From the NCBI RefSeq assembly GCF_021390245.1, contig NZ_JAJUXH010000004.1, forward strand, positions 62,001-126,000: a stretch of DNA of 64,000 nt, read 5' to 3'. This stretch comes from Dyadobacter sp. CY323 (GTDB lineage Bacteria > Bacteroidota > Bacteroidia > Cytophagales > Spirosomataceae). The notes below the pieces were generated by a model, which was not told the DNA's origin, did no database searches, and saw only the letters and a program-made list of their open reading frames with translations. A program made the position numbers and the translations under genes. Every line of letters starts with the position of its first letter. Position 1 is the stretch's first letter. Positions 6,565 through 14,792 of this stretch are shown piece after piece.

Positions 6565-9441
6565 ATGGGTGAATATAGTCATCGGGAAATAGAAAAGAAG
6601 TGGCAGGATTACTGGCAGCAGCAAGGCACATTTCGGGTTTCAAATGAGTCGGAGCTTCCCAAATATTATGTTTTGGATATGTTTCCGTATCCGTCGGGCG
6701 CCGGTTTGCATGTGGGGCACCCGCTGGGTTACATTGCCTCGGACATTTATTCGAGATACAAAAGATTGAAAGGGTTTAATGTGCTGCACCCGATGGGTTT
6801 CGACAGCTTTGGTCTTCCGGCCGAGCAATATGCGATACAGACCGGCCAGCACCCGGCGGTGACTACGGAGCAGAACATCACGCGCTATATCGAGCAGTTG
6901 AAAAACCTGGGTTTGAGCTACGACTGGTCCCGCGAAGTGCGGACGTCAGATCCAAACTATTATAAATGGACGCAGTGGATTTTTACCGAGCTTTTCAACA
7001 GCTGGTACAACCACGACTCCGACAAAGCGGAATCCATTGAAACGCTGACCGAAAAGTTTAGCAAGCAGGGAAATAAAGCGATAAATGCGCCTCATGACGA
7101 GGATACCCCGGCCTTCACCGCCGAAGAATGGAATTCCTGGACGGAAGAGCAGCAATATAAAATGACCTTGAAATACCGGCTTACCTACGTTGCCGACGCA
7201 ACAGTAAACTGGTGCCCGGGCCTTGGGTCGGTTTTATCGAATGACGAGGTAAAAGACGGAGTTTCGGAGCGGGGGGGATTTCCTGTGATCCAAAAACTGA
7301 TGCGCCAGTGGATGATGCGCATTACCGCCTACGCGCAACGGTTACTCGACGGGCTGGACTCGGTAGAGTGGACGGATTCCTTAAAAGAACAGCAACGCAA
7401 CTGGATCGGAAGATCGGTGGGGGCATTGGTAAAGTTTGATATTTGGGAAGGTGATGTAAAAAGTGAAGATGTGAAAAGTGAGATGGGTGCACTACTCACT
7501 TCTCACATTTTACCTTTTACTAAGTCCTCAATCGAAGTCTTCACAACCCGGGTCGATACGATTTATGGGGTGACATTCATGGTACTCGCACCGGAGCATG
7601 AACTTGTGGATATCATTACTACGGCAGAACAGCGCGGGGATATCGATGCTTACATTTCAATGACACAGAAAAAATCGGAACGTGACCGCATGTCCGACGT
7701 GAAAACGGTGTCGGGTGCATTTACCGGAGCATACGCTATTAATCCTTTCGATGGCACCAAAATACCCGTTTACATTGCGGACTATGTGCTGGCAGGTTAC
7801 GGAACGGGCGCAGTGATGGCGGTGCCCTCGGGCGATCAGCGCGACTGGAACTTCGCGAAGCATTTCGATCTTCCCATTATCCCCATCCTGGACTCGCAAA
7901 AGGGTACGGAAACGCAGGCGGATTCGACGAAGGAAGGTAAATACATCAATTCGGGTATCATTAACGGATTGACGTTTCACGAAGCCAATAAAGTGCTGAT
8001 CAACTTTTTGGAAGAAAAAGGGATTGGAAAAGGTAAGATCAATTATCGTTTGCGCGACGCGGTTTTCAGCCGTCAGCGCTACTGGGGAGAACCTGTTCCT
8101 GTTTACTATAAAAATGACAGTTCAGGTCAGCCCGTACCCTACCTGTTGGATCTGAATGAGTTGCCATTGAACCTGCCCGAAGTAGACAAATATTTGCCGA
8201 CCGAAAACGGAGAGCCGCCATTAGGCCGCGCTCAGGATTGGGCTCATGGCTCGGGGAATGGACATGAGCTGAGCACGATGCCAGGCTGGGCTGGCAGCAG
8301 CTGGTACTGGTACCGGTATATGGACCCGCAGAACCAAAACGAATTTGCGTCGAAAGAAGCAATCGGCTACTGGCGTGATGTGGATCTGTACATCGGCGGC
8401 ACCGAACATGCCACGGGGCATTTGTTATACAGCCGGTTTTGGAACAAATTCATGAAGGATCGTGGCTACGTTCCGGAGGAAGAGCCGTTCAAAAAGCTAA
8501 TCAATCAGGGAATGATCCAGGGGCGCAGTAATTTTGTGTACCGGGTCAAAGGCGATGATTATAACAAACCGGTATTTGTAAGTGCAGGTTTGAGATCAGA
8601 ATATGAAGTTTCGGCTTTGCATGTGGATGTGAACATCGTTGAAAACGATGTACTGGATGTTGAAAAATTCAAAGCAACCCGACTTGACATCGCCGGGTCC
8701 GAAGCAACGTTTATCCTCGAAGACGGAAAATACATTTGTGGGGTTGAGGTAGAGAAAATGTCGAAATCCAAGTTCAATGTGGTCAATCCGGATGACATTG
8801 TTGCGAAATACGGTGCGGACACATTGCGCCTCTACGAAATGTTTCTCGGGCCGCTGGATCAGGCAAAACCGTGGAATACAAATGGTATCGACGGAACTTA
8901 TAAATTCCTTCGTAAAGTTTGGCGGTTATTCTATAATGACCTGGGTCAATGGGTGGTGAAAGACGTTCCGGCAAAACCGGAGGAACTGCGGATTTTACAT
9001 AAAACCATTAAAAAGATCGAAGAAGACATTGAAAACTTCTCGTTCAATACTGCTGTAAGTGCATTTATGATTTGTGTGAATGAGCTGAGTAGTCTTAAAT
9101 GCCAGAGTAAAGACATTTTAAAAGAGCTCGTCGTATTGCTTTCACCGTATGCCCCGCACATTTCCGAAGAATTATGGAGTGCATTGGGAAATGAGGAAGG
9201 AATGGTTTCAAAAGCGCCTTTCCCGAAATGGGAATTGCAGTATGTTACCGATTCGGTTTTCGAATATCCGATCCAGATCAATGGAAAAGTGAGGGTAACA
9301 CTGGCATTTCCGGTGGATAAGCCAGCCTCTGAAATCGAAGCGGAAGTACTTGCCAACGAAACGGTACAGAAATGGATGGAAGGCAAAGCCTTGAAAAAGA
9401 TGGTGGTGGTTCCCCAACGGATTGTGAACGTCGTGATTTGA
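6565..9441 (+). CDS. leuS: Leucyl-tRNA synthetase
   Basis: This 958-residue enzyme charges tRNA-Leu. The class I HIGH motif is HVGH at residues 49-52, and KMSKS is at about 731-735 (EKMSKSKFN). The editing (CP1) domain is present, with VFTTRVDTIYGVTFMVLAPEH. The protein is longer than typical bacterial LeuRS (about 860 residues). Part of the excess is a stretch after residue 150 and a segment before KMSKS that I believe are normal for Bacteroidota. A further insert at residues about 298-319 is encoded by a repeat-type hairpin (see the repeat at 7456). The ATG at 6565 gives the expected N-terminus (MGEYSHREIEKKWQDYW). Confidence 0.97.
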   Translation: MGEYSHREIEKKWQDYWQQQGTFRVSNESELPKYYVLDMFPYPSGAGLHVGHPLGYIASDIYSRYKRLKGFNVLHPMGFDSFGLPAEQYAIQTGQHPAVTTEQNITRYIEQLKNLGLSYDWSREVRTSDPNYYKWTQWIFTELFNSWYNHDSDKAESIETLTEKFSKQGNKAINAPHDEDTPAFTAEEWNSWTEEQQYKMTLKYRLTYVADATVNWCPGLGSVLSNDEVKDGVSERGGFPVIQKLMRQWMMRITAYAQRLLDGLDSVEWTDSLKEQQRNWIGRSVGALVKFDIWEGDVKSEDVKSEMGALLTSHILPFTKSSIEVFTTRVDTIYGVTFMVLAPEHELVDIITTAEQRGDIDAYISMTQKKSERDRMSDVKTVSGAFTGAYAINPFDGTKIPVYIADYVLAGYGTGAVMAVPSGDQRDWNFAKHFDLPIIPILDSQKGTETQADSTKEGKYINSGIINGLTFHEANKVLINFLEEKGIGKGKINYRLRDAVFSRQRYWGEPVPVYYKNDSSGQPVPYLLDLNELPLNLPEVDKYLPTENGEPPLGRAQDWAHGSGNGHELSTMPGWAGSSWYWYRYMDPQNQNEFASKEAIGYWRDVDLYIGGTEHATGHLLYSRFWNKFMKDRGYVPEEEPFKKLINQGMIQGRSNFVYRVKGDDYNKPVFVSAGLRSEYEVSALHVDVNIVENDVLDVEKFKATRLDIAGSEATFILEDGKYICGVEVEKMSKSKFNVVNPDDIVAKYGADTLRLYEMFLGPLDQAKPWNTNGIDGTYKFLRKVWRLFYNDLGQWVVKDVPAKPEELRILHKTIKKIEEDIENFSFNTAVSAFMICVNELSSLKCQSKDILKELVVLLSPYAPHISEELWSALGNEEGMVSKAPFPKWELQYVTDSVFEYPIQINGKVRVTLAFPVDKPASEIEAEVLANETVQKWMEGKALKKMVVVPQRIVNVVI
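7456..7520 (+). repeat. Inverted-repeat element translated in frame inside leuS
   Basis: The left arm at 7456-7482 and right arm at 7495-7520 are inverted copies (about 23 of 26 positions pair), separated by a 12-base loop. The left arm contains GTGAAAAGTGAGAT; its exact reverse complement stands between cysN and cysD at 30374-30387. The right arm contains TCTCACATTTTAC, which also occurs exactly in the array upstream of the six-hairpin gene at 47002-47014. The element encodes roughly VKSEDVKSEMGALLTSHILP, where I would expect the protein to pass straight into the editing domain. Confidence 0.8.
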
Positions 9442-9459
9442 GATACCAAATGCCAAAGA

Positions 9460-9484
9460 AGACCCGGTCGAATCGTCCGGGTCT
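9460..9484. terminator. Hairpin between the convergent leuS and secreted-protein genes
   Basis: AGACCCGG (9460-9467) pairs with CCGGGTCT (9477-9484) around a 9-base loop. It lies 18 bp past the leuS stop and 25 bp from the stop of the convergent gene. The T-run is weak on both sides, so it may end transcription from either direction only partly. Confidence 0.6.
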
Positions 9485-9509
9485 CTTGGAATCACTGTTA
9501 ACGTAAGGC

Positions 9510-9890
9510 TTACTTGATGCTGATCGTGCGTTGTGCAACTTTATCGGTTACACTGAAACTTTTCACTTCTTTACCGCTTTTCGACGTGATCTCAATGCGG
9601 TAACTTCCGGCTGGCAGGTCTGATACGTTCAAAGCAGTTCTTAATTTGGTTACTCCTTTTCCAAGTACTTCCCGGTACATCAGCTTACCCGACTGGTCCG
9701 TCACTATTACCGCGGTATTTTCATTTGAATACTTGTCTACATTAATGTGGATTTTACCACTTTTCGAGGCGAAGACACCGGTTCCGAAGCTGGCGGTTTT
9801 TTTACCTTCCTTGTCGTCCGCAAACGAGTTGAATGCGAATATTGCTGAGAAAGCGACTGCTAATGCGATTGATTTAAGTGAAGTTTTCAT
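9510..9890 (-). CDS. Small secreted beta-rich protein, paralogue 1
   Basis: This 126-residue protein has a Sec signal peptide (SIALAVAFSAIFAFNSFADD) and a single beta-sandwich-like domain with IVTDQSGKLMYREVLGKG and LPAGSYRIEITSKSGKEVKSFSVTD. The second half resembles the C-terminal sorting-domain style of Bacteroidota (the LPAGxYxxxI pattern), but there is no cargo domain. The neighbouring gene at 9948 is a close tandem copy. Function unknown; it is probably periplasmic or surface exposed. Confidence 0.75.
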   Translation of the reverse strand: MKTSLKSIALAVAFSAIFAFNSFADDKEGKKTASFGTGVFASKSGKIHINVDKYSNENTAVIVTDQSGKLMYREVLGKGVTKLRTALNVSDLPAGSYRIEITSKSGKEVKSFSVTDKVAQRTISIK

Positions 9891-9947
9891 GGCTAATGGA
9901 TCGTTTAAGGTTTGATATGGTAAGTACTGGAGTTGAGTAAGGAAATA

Positions 9948-10325
9948 TTAGTTAAGACTGATTTCGCGCTCGGCTTTTTCGTCTGTCAGGTTAAATCTTT
10001 TTACCTCTTTTCCACTTTTGGAAGAAATTTCGATGCGATAGTTTCCTGCCGGCAGATCGGAGACATTTAATGCTGTTCTGCTTTTGCTCACGCCTTTGCC
10101 CATCACTTCGCGGTACATGAGTTGACCGGCTCCATTTGTGACAACAATGGCGGTGTTTTCAGAACCATATTTGTCTACATTGATGTGGATCTTACCGCTT
10201 TTCGAAGCAAAGATGCCGGTTCCGAAACCTGCCTTTTTTGCTTCTTTGTCGTCAGCAAATGAGTTGAATGCGAATACTGCTGAAAAAGCGACTGCTAATG
10301 CGATTGATTTAATGGAAGTTTTCAT
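9948..10325 (-). CDS. Small secreted beta-rich protein, paralogue 2
   Basis: This 125-residue protein is nearly identical in signal peptide and layout to the product at 9510, with single-residue changes throughout (INVDKYGSENTAIVVTNGAG). The 57-bp spacer and the similar sequence just before each ATG suggest a recent tandem duplication. It is preceded by a Bacteroidota-type -7 element at 10375 and a palindrome at 10395. Function unknown. Confidence 0.75.
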   Translation of the reverse strand: MKTSIKSIALAVAFSAVFAFNSFADDKEAKKAGFGTGIFASKSGKIHINVDKYGSENTAIVVTNGAGQLMYREVMGKGVSKSRTALNVSDLPAGNYRIEISSKSGKEVKRFNLTDEKAEREISLN

Positions 10326-10374
10326 GGCTAATGGCTATTTAAAGGTGATTGGTTGTTGCTCTCTTTGAACATGA

Positions 10375-10382
10375 CAAACATA
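10375..10382 (-). promoter_or_regulatory. Candidate -7 element for the tandem secreted-protein genes
   Basis: On the minus strand this reads TATGTTTG (TAnnTTTG), about 50 bp before the start of the gene at 10325. The expected -33 region falls in the palindrome at 10395-10415, which would let a bound regulator block it. Confidence 0.45.
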
Positions 10383-10394
10383 AGGTGATACTAG

Positions 10395-10415
10395 GTACTA
10401 TGTAATGCATAGTAC
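10395..10415. promoter_or_regulatory. Perfect palindrome, candidate operator
   Basis: GTACTATG (10395-10402) and CATAGTAC (10408-10415) are perfect inverted arms around a 5-base spacer. The site lies between the divergent secreted-protein genes and the lysozyme gene and overlaps the presumed -33 region of the former. No regulator gene is adjacent, so its binder is unknown. Confidence 0.45.
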
Positions 10416-10470
10416 ATGAGTGGTAGTTTCTGAAAGTGAATGGTAATATGCCGAGATAACCGATCTTTCG

Positions 10471-10478
10471 TATTTTTG
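10471..10478 (+). promoter_or_regulatory. Candidate -7 element directly before the lysozyme ATG
   Basis: TATTTTTG matches TAnnTTTG. Transcription starting about 7 bp later would begin at or next to the ATG at 10485, so the mRNA would be leaderless or nearly so. Confidence 0.4.
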
Positions 10479-10484
10479 TGATCT

Positions 10485-11291
10485 ATGGCAAAGAGGAAAA
10501 TAAAGGCTTCCAGGAGTAACATTACATACATAAAGCCATTGCCGAAAAAGGCCTGGGTCATCATTGTTGCCGTTTTTTTGGTAGTCGGGGGCATTATTTG
10601 GTGGCGCGACTCGAAAGACGAGAACCAATGGGAGTTCATCAGTAAGTTTGGGATCCGGCTGCCATTGAAGTACCCGATCCACGGGATCGACGTTTCACAT
10701 CACAATGCGAAGATCAACTGGGACAAGCTGGTTAACACGCGCTCAAACAATGTCGGGATCGACTTTGTGTATATAAAAGCAACCGAAGGCGCGACGCATC
10801 TCGACCGGCAGTTCAAACGCAACTGGAGTGAGGCGAAAAGAGTGGGAATGAAACGGGGTGCCTATCATTTTTACAACCCAAGGGTCATGTCGGATCGGCA
10901 GGTGCAGAATTTCATTGGCCAGGTACGAATGGAACCTGGCGATCTGCCGCCGGTACTCGACCTGGAATCACATGCCGGCAAGCCCGACGATATCATTATC
11001 AAAGGTGTAAGAAACTGGCTGGAACAGATCGAGGCGCATTATGGCGTGAAGCCGATCATTTATGTAAATGAGCATTTCTACAAAAAATACATTGCGGGAA
11101 ACTTCGATGAATACCCGCTCTGGCTGGCCGGCTATTCCCGCAACAACCTGAACGACCTGGCTTCCGATGCCCACGTATTATTTTGGCAACACAGCGAAAA
11201 AGGCTGGGCCGACGGGATCAGGGGATTTGTGGATTATAATGTGTTTCTGCACGAAAGGGAAGGCTGGGAAGAATTAAGTCGGGTAGAATAG
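10485..11291 (+). CDS. GH25-family lysozyme (muramidase), membrane-anchored
   Basis: This 268-residue protein has a basic N-terminus and one membrane span (KAWVIIVAVFLVVGGIIWW), then a GH25 domain: HGIDVSHHNAKINW, FVYIKATEGATHLD, GAYHFYNP, and LPPVLDLESHAG, which carries the catalytic acidic residues. GH25 enzymes cleave the MurNAc-GlcNAc bond of peptidoglycan. It probably faces the periplasm and serves wall turnover. The small lipoprotein gene follows on the same strand. Confidence 0.88.
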   Translation: MAKRKIKASRSNITYIKPLPKKAWVIIVAVFLVVGGIIWWRDSKDENQWEFISKFGIRLPLKYPIHGIDVSHHNAKINWDKLVNTRSNNVGIDFVYIKATEGATHLDRQFKRNWSEAKRVGMKRGAYHFYNPRVMSDRQVQNFIGQVRMEPGDLPPVLDLESHAGKPDDIIIKGVRNWLEQIEAHYGVKPIIYVNEHFYKKYIAGNFDEYPLWLAGYSRNNLNDLASDAHVLFWQHSEKGWADGIRGFVDYNVFLHEREGWEELSRVE

Positions 11292-11351
11292 TTAAGAGTC
11301 AGTTACTTATGGTTAATATTAGTGTATCAAAACCTCAACCGGACACTTTCC

Positions 11352-11774
11352 ATGAAAAATTTGTACCTCTTGCTAATTATTATGTTTCTGTCCGGTTGTT
11401 CAAATAAGGATGATGTGAAACCGGATATGACGGAATTTCTGGTCGGTTCTTATATTTTGGAATCTTATAACACGATGGGCGAATTAAGAAAGCTTTTGTG
11501 GGCTGTTGAGAAAGAATCCGACAATACGGTTAAAATGCACATGACCAGTATCTATACCCCTTTTAAAGGAACCCCGTCAGTTTTTAGCGATACGACTATT
11601 TCTGGGATAAAGATCAGCAATGTGAGTGAAATTGAATTTTCTTATACCAACAAATATAATTACTCCGTAGACGTATTGGGAACCATTTATCAGGGACATC
11701 TATACGTCAAGAGCGAATACCTCAAATTGGAGGTAAACTATTATGGAACGGAATTTAAATTCAAGAAGCAGTAA
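11352..11774 (+). CDS. Small lipoprotein of unknown function
   Basis: This 140-residue protein starts at the ATG at 11352. That start gives a clean lipoprotein signal (LYLLLIIMFLSGCSNKDD, lipobox LSGC), so I prefer it to an in-frame ATG 30 bp upstream. The mature part is beta-rich and has no motif I recognise. It is convergent with aguA, with only 7 bp between the stops. Confidence 0.65.
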   Translation: MKNLYLLLIIMFLSGCSNKDDVKPDMTEFLVGSYILESYNTMGELRKLLWAVEKESDNTVKMHMTSIYTPFKGTPSVFSDTTISGIKISNVSEIEFSYTNKYNYSVDVLGTIYQGHLYVKSEYLKLEVNYYGTEFKFKKQ

Positions 11775-11781
11775 GAGCCGC

Positions 11782-12900
11782 TTAAATCAAAGGCTCCTGC
11801 TGGCTCAGGCAATGGAAACTTCCCTGGCCCCAGATAATTTCAGTAGCGAGTAGCGGAATGATCTTTCTTCCGGGAAATGCTTTTTCCAGAATATCAATCG
11901 CTATCTGATCATTTGGGTTATTAAACACAGGTACAATTACACCCGCATTACAAATCAGGAAGTTGGCGTAAGACCCCGGTGTACGGAAACCGTCGATCAC
12001 AACCGCTTTTGGCATGGGCAGTTCAATCACATTCAGCTGTTTTCCATTTACCAGCCGCATGTTGTGAAGCATTTTAAGATTGGTATATAAAATTTCAAAA
12101 TTCTCATCATTGACATCCGTTTCCACACAGGCTACGACCGTATCTTCATTCACAAAACGCGTGGTATCATCGATATGCCCGTCAGTATCGTCGCCCACTA
12201 TGCCGCCTTCTACCCAGAGAATCTGCTCAACGCCATAAAAATTGCAAAGCGTTTCTTCGATCTGACTTTGACTTAAATGCGGGTTACGGTTCAGGTTCAA
12301 AAGACACGATTTGCTGGTCAGCAAACTTCCGGCCCCATTGAATTCTACCGCCCCGCCCTCCATGATAATTCCCGGCTCGATAATCGGGAGCTTTAAATGT
12401 TCCGCAATGGCTCTCGGCGTGCGGTTATCGTCATCATAAGGCGGATACTTTCCACCCCAGGCATTATGCCCCCAGTCCACGATCATTTTCTGGCCGGTTT
12501 CCTGGTTAATCACGAAAGAAGGTCCGTGATCGCGGCACCAGGCATCATTTGTTGGTTTTATTACAAATTCAATTTTCGCCAGATCGACATTGATTTTGGT
12601 CAGTTCCTGAATCACGAACTGTTTCAGCTTTTCGTCGTTGGCAATAATTCCTACATGCTCGCCCTGACTGATCTGTTTGATAAATTCCAGATACTGCGGA
12701 CGCATCCTGTCCAGTTTGTCTCCCTGCCATGAAGCCTCATTATGAGGAAACGTGAGCCAGGTAGCCCGGTGTGGAAACCATTCCGGTGGAAATGTAAAGC
12801 CCAGATCTTTGGGACTCGCTGAAATGTTATGGTCGGACACGTTGAGGTTTTTAGATGGATGATTGGCCGCAAAGGTCGCAAAGGTTTTCGTAGATGGCAA
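11782..12900 (-). CDS. aguA: Agmatine deiminase
   Basis: This 372-residue enzyme converts agmatine to N-carbamoylputrescine and ammonia. Family signatures are PPEWFPHRATWLTFPHN near the start, MEGGAVEFNGAG, GDDTDGHIDDTTRF, and the catalytic cysteine region LICNAGVIVP (Cys about 317). The first 40 or so residues before the conserved SPKDLGFTFPPEW are not part of the usual family start. They are partly encoded by a 9-bp tandem repeat (12869-12886), and a GTG at about 12840 is an alternative start. It is the last gene of a likely AEC transporter-Hint-aguA run, although a terminator precedes it. Its pathway partner aguB is at 22492. Confidence 0.93.
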   Translation of the reverse strand: MPSTKTFATFAANHPSKNLNVSDHNISASPKDLGFTFPPEWFPHRATWLTFPHNEASWQGDKLDRMRPQYLEFIKQISQGEHVGIIANDEKLKQFVIQELTKINVDLAKIEFVIKPTNDAWCRDHGPSFVINQETGQKMIVDWGHNAWGGKYPPYDDDNRTPRAIAEHLKLPIIEPGIIMEGGAVEFNGAGSLLTSKSCLLNLNRNPHLSQSQIEETLCNFYGVEQILWVEGGIVGDDTDGHIDDTTRFVNEDTVVACVETDVNDENFEILYTNLKMLHNMRLVNGKQLNVIELPMPKAVVIDGFRTPGSYANFLICNAGVIVPVFNNPNDQIAIDILEKAFPGRKIIPLLATEIIWGQGSFHCLSQQEPLI

Positions 12901-12921
12901 TTTTGGAAAATGGAAAGCAAC

Positions 12922-12951
12922 AAAAAAGCCAAAGCCCCGAAGAACTTTGGC
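12922..12951 (-). terminator. Rho-independent terminator after the Hint-domain gene
   Basis: On the minus strand GCCAAAG (12951-12945) pairs with CTTTGGC (12934-12928) around a 10-base loop, followed directly by six T residues. It lies between the Hint gene stop and the aguA start, so aguA may depend on read-through or on its own promoter. Confidence 0.75.
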
Positions 12952-12975
12952 GGAACGATGAGTAAATCGTGAATG

Positions 12976-13569
12976 CTAATTATTGGCAACCATCACATTG
13001 TCTACCAGGTACGTACCATCTTCGGTAGCCAGGTTATATGCCTTGCTCACGGTACGCGCATTCTGTTTGACGGCTCCGATCTTCCAGGAAGACACCAGTC
13101 CAGTGGAAGGCTCATAATGGTACAAAATGTCCCTTTTCGATAACCGGCTCATTCGCTTTTTGCCTTTTTTTGTCTGCACCATGTGATGTGGCGTGGCTTC
13201 CAGCAGCAATGCAGGAACGATCTGGTGGTTGCTGCTTTCGTGATTTGTATCCGCGGGACGAAGGTAAAATGCTGTCAATGAAAAGTTAGGCTCGTTATAC
13301 ACGTCAATTTGTTTTACCTGGGTAGTTGTGCTTTTGCCATTTTTACACGTTTTCACATGTTCGCCCAGTTTCACATCGGCAATGGGTTTGGTGGTACCAT
13401 CGGCCATCGTAACCGGTGCATTGCCGGAGAAGAACTTATAGTTTTTCTTTTTCTTGGAAACCTTAATGATCGCTTCCGATTTGATATGTTCTTCCGCATG
13501 GTTGTTGGACTGGGCCAGCAGATTTAAGGTAACCAATGAGAGAAAAGAAGTGACTACTAATTTGTGCAT
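12976..13569 (-). CDS. Secreted Hint-domain (intein/Hedgehog-like) protein lacking the nucleophile
   Basis: This 197-residue protein has a Sec signal (LVVTSFLSLVTLNLLAQS). Its mature part follows the Hint fold order: SGNAPVTMADGTTKPIADVKLGEHV (N block, from about residue 48), EATPHHMVQTKKG (the T-x-x-H block), and AYNLATEDGTYLVDNVMVANN ending in Asn. Hint domains normally begin with Cys or Ser as the nucleophile (C-F-x-x-G-T); here the aligned residue is Phe46, so self-cleavage is not expected. There are no splicing flanks, only the signal peptide. It follows the AEC transporter by 23 bp. I place it by motif order, not by a search. Confidence 0.65.
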   Translation of the reverse strand: MHKLVVTSFLSLVTLNLLAQSNNHAEEHIKSEAIIKVSKKKKNYKFFSGNAPVTMADGTTKPIADVKLGEHVKTCKNGKSTTTQVKQIDVYNEPNFSLTAFYLRPADTNHESSNHQIVPALLLEATPHHMVQTKKGKKRMSRLSKRDILYHYEPSTGLVSSWKIGAVKQNARTVSKAYNLATEDGTYLVDNVMVANN

Positions 13570-13592
13570 AAATCGGTTTATTCAATTAAAAA

Positions 13593-14693
13593 TCAGGCTT
13601 TTGACATTTTTACAAATACCTTACTTAAAGCATTCGGCAATGCACCCATTGAAATCAGGATCAGGCCTGCTGTAACCAATGTGGAGGTGTGAGCGAAAAA
13701 TGAACCCGATGAAAGGATCGCCAGAATCAGTATAGTTGAGAACGGCAAGGAAAAAGCCAGTAGCAAAACAGCCAGTTCCAGGTCAAATGTCCTTTTTTCT
13801 TTTGGTAAACCTTTGGCATCTTCTTTCAGATTGAAAGCCGAAATATGCGCCAGCGGCCAGAAACTCGCCGCGCTCAAAGGAATTACAATGGCCAGAAGGA
13901 TCATTGAATTGTCGTTAATATTCAACACATAAATCATCCCTGCGCTGATCAGCATGGTAATGCCTGCTCTGAAGAACAGTATACTTGCAACGATACGCTT
14001 CTTACCTTCCTTTAGTTGCACTGCCAAACCGATGAATAACAATACTAATGGCGTCATCATCGCGCTGGTTTTGTCAAAAAGATCCGTCACAACCGATGGG
14101 AGCGTGGCGTAGTTGATCCCGAGGCTCAGCAGAATGATCGCGAGAAAGATCAATACATTTATCGGCTCCTGAAACATGCTGGCGAACAAGCTTTTGAGTT
14201 TACCGCCCATTTTCGTTTCCTTATCCTCACTGTTCTTCAGGAACATGTTCATGGCCAGGATGTAGAGTGAGATCAAAACGAAAAACTTGTTACCTACATC
14301 AGCCAATGCAGCGATCGCCAGGCTTTTTTCTCCGAGAAACTCGGCAATAAACGGAAAGCATGACAAGCCAGGTGCGAGCGATGGGATCAGCATCATCAAT
14401 GTCCGGCCGGTGGGGCTGTTTTTGTCAATGCCAAATAATGTAAATGCAAGGGGAGCGGAGAAGAACATTAGAAAGTTAAAGACCAGCGTGACCAACGGAA
14501 TAATGATCATGGAAGAATCGATATCGATCTTCATCAGAGAAATGAAGATGGTCGATGGTAACGCAACCGATAAAATTATCTCCTTAATCCCATTCGTCTG
14601 TTCCTTACTTTTAAACTTCGACTTAAGCAAAAGCCCCAAGCCGATTAATAATAGGAGTGTTATCGTTTTTTGTAATGCGTCATTCATAATCAA
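13593..14693 (-). CDS. AEC-family (auxin efflux carrier-like) permease
   Basis: This 366-residue integral membrane protein has about ten hydrophobic spans in two halves, like AEC or bile-acid-type transporters (for example ALPSTIFISLMKIDID, MTPLVLLFIGLAVQLK). AEC members export or exchange small organic acids, amines or auxin-like compounds; the substrate is unknown. Nearness to aguA allows a link to polyamine or agmatine metabolites, but that is only a guess. The start may be the second Met, 6 bp in. Confidence 0.65.
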   Translation of the reverse strand: MIMNDALQKTITLLLLIGLGLLLKSKFKSKEQTNGIKEIILSVALPSTIFISLMKIDIDSSMIIIPLVTLVFNFLMFFSAPLAFTLFGIDKNSPTGRTLMMLIPSLAPGLSCFPFIAEFLGEKSLAIAALADVGNKFFVLISLYILAMNMFLKNSEDKETKMGGKLKSLFASMFQEPINVLIFLAIILLSLGINYATLPSVVTDLFDKTSAMMTPLVLLFIGLAVQLKEGKKRIVASILFFRAGITMLISAGMIYVLNINDNSMILLAIVIPLSAASFWPLAHISAFNLKEDAKGLPKEKRTFDLELAVLLLAFSLPFSTILILAILSSGSFFAHTSTLVTAGLILISMGALPNALSKVFVKMSKA

Positions 14694-14792
14694 AAGCGAT
14701 TTTGAAATGTCAGTGTTTTAAAAATCGGGGGAGGAGGGACTTGGGTGGTCTGTTATTGTTCGGGGGTTCGGAGTGGTTCGGGATTGTTTTGG

